Below, piece by piece: positions 62,021-62,677 of a stretch of 62,677 nucleotides of DNA (positions are counted from its first letter, which is position 1; every line of letters begins with the position of its first letter). Below the pieces are notes generated by a model. That model had not been told where the DNA came from. It ran no database searches and was given only the letters and a program-made list of their open reading frames with translations. The stretch spans positions 1 to 62,677 of the forward strand of contig JBEIVB010000005.1 in the NCBI GenBank assembly GCA_040374085.1. The letters run 5' to 3'. The stretch is from JBEIVB01 sp040374085 (GTDB lineage: Bacteria; Bacteroidota; Bacteroidia; UBA4408). Position numbers and translations under genes: made by a program.

Positions 62021-62677
62021 GTACAACCAGTTCATACGCTTCTGATGTAGAGGCCGCCAAAGATTTTGTTCTGCATTACCAAAAACTCAATCAAGAGATT
62101 GGTCGCGTGATTGTGGGCCAGCAAGAGGTGATTCAGGATGTGTTGATTTCCATTTTCGGCCGTGGCCACTGCCTATTGGTAGGGGTACCCGGGCTGGCCA
62201 AGACCTTGTTGGTAAACACCATTGCCGATACCCTTGGTCTCGACTTCAGCCGCATACAGTTTACGCCCGACCTCATGCCCGGCGACATTACCGGTTCTGA
62301 GATTTTGGATGAGCGCCGTGAGTTTCGTTTTATAAAAGGCCCTTTATTTGCCAACATTGTTTTGGCTGATGAAATTAACCGTACTCCACCCAAAACCCAG
62401 AGTGCGTTGCTGGAGGCCATGCAGGAAAAGTCGGTAACTGCTGCCGGCAAGCGATACGCCCTGCCCAACCCCTTCTTTGTGTTGGCCACGCAAAACCCCA
62501 GTGAGCAAGAAGGAACCTATCCCTTACCCGAAGCTCAGCTCGATCGTTTCATGTTCAGCGTATTTCTGGGCTATCCAAGCCTTCAGGAAGAACTTATGAT
62601 CGTGCGCAACACCACCAGCGACCAAGCGGTACAGTTGAACAAGGTGCTCAGCGCAGAACAAATATTGTACTTCCAAA
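62017..62677 (+). CDS. MoxR-family AAA ATPase, 5' part (runs off the window)
   Basis: The first ~220 residues are present; the gene continues past the right edge. The open frame starts at ATG 62017, overlapping the SurA-like stop by four bases (ATGA). It reads a MoxR AAA+ core: VIVGQQEVIQDVLISIF, Walker A LVGVPGLAKTLLV, Walker B and sensor regions NIVLADEINRTPPKTQSALLEAM, then FVLATQNPSEQEGTYPLPEAQ. MoxR proteins act as chaperones that load metals or assemble complexes, often with VWA-domain proteins encoded downstream, which would lie beyond this window. The 3' half and any VWA partner are not visible. Confidence 0.93.
   Translation, partial: MSTTSSYASDVEAAKDFVLHYQKLNQEIGRVIVGQQEVIQDVLISIFGRGHCLLVGVPGLAKTLLVNTIADTLGLDFSRIQFTPDLMPGDITGSEILDERREFRFIKGPLFANIVLADEINRTPPKTQSALLEAMQEKSVTAAGKRYALPNPFFVLATQNPSEQEGTYPLPEAQLDRFMFSVFLGYPSLQEELMIVRNTTSDQAVQLNKVLSAEQILYFQ

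Noticed and set aside
1..62677. CRISPR arrays, tRNA, rRNA, insertion sequences or prophage
   Set aside because: I saw no regularly spaced repeats, cloverleaf candidates, transposase or integrase motifs, or terminal inverted repeats by reading the sequence; small RNAs cannot be excluded without a search.

Overview
This 62.7 kb chromosomal window is best explained as coming from a member of the Bacteroidota, probably a Flavobacteriia- or Cytophagia-like lineage. The evidence is a GldG gliding/T9SS-associated homologue, a secreted esterase with a C-terminal type IX secretion sorting domain, a bTHX-type small ribosomal protein, Bacteroidetes TAnnTTTG promoter boxes close upstream of many genes, and few Shine-Dalgarno sequences. 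I saw no phage, IS element, CRISPR array, tRNA or rRNA. The species cannot be named from the sequence.

Layout. 1-1605: end of an asparagine synthase and a glycosyltransferase, convergent with pheT (to 4036). 4037-5891: AT-rich, gene-poor island holding only dinD. 5892-8369: a T9SS-exported cutinase-like esterase, a Rieske lipoprotein and a dienelactone-hydrolase-like protein. 8400-8893: probable minus-strand gene remnant. 9037-12396: a 37-kDa nucleoid-associated protein, an XRE regulator and the psuK-psuG pseudouridine salvage pair. 12682-16397 (minus): a hypothetical exported protein, then bTHX, a di-haem peroxidase, apaG and a choice-of-anchor-L/PKD protein. 16429-23811 (minus): uvrC, an esterase, an MBOAT acyltransferase, two SGNH hydrolases and an RsmI-like methylase, tightly packed. 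23867-27135 (minus): HU, fmt and an ABC exporter. 27210-35082 (plus): gldG, a RecB/AddA-like helicase-nuclease, an O-antigen ligase-like protein and an ABC-F ATPase.

35085-53278 (minus) is dominated by surface polysaccharide genes. A wza-wzc-rmlC-wecA-lytic transglycosylase-uvrA run is preceded by asnB plus a glycosyltransferase. Further upstream are another glycosyltransferase, an AsmA-like protein and a polyprenyl-phosphate sugar transferase. The O-antigen ligase-like protein, the MBOAT/SGNH set and the first two genes of the window probably serve the same glycan, giving initiation (WecA and WcaJ-like), sugar addition, polymerisation/ligation, O-acetylation and Wza/Wzc export.

53361-62677: purK, a divergent GT-C membrane protein, an M42 peptidase, then three SurA/PpiC-type periplasmic chaperones leading into a truncated MoxR AAA ATPase.

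Most of the window is recognisable housekeeping or envelope biology. I found no convincing wholly new multi-gene system. The items most worth a second look are the ten-fold Gly-Tyr tail of Wzc, the two-SGNH plus MBOAT acylation module, the cutinase-like T9SS esterase, the dinD island, the uvrA/lytic-transglycosylase overlap and the remnant at 8.4-8.9 kb.
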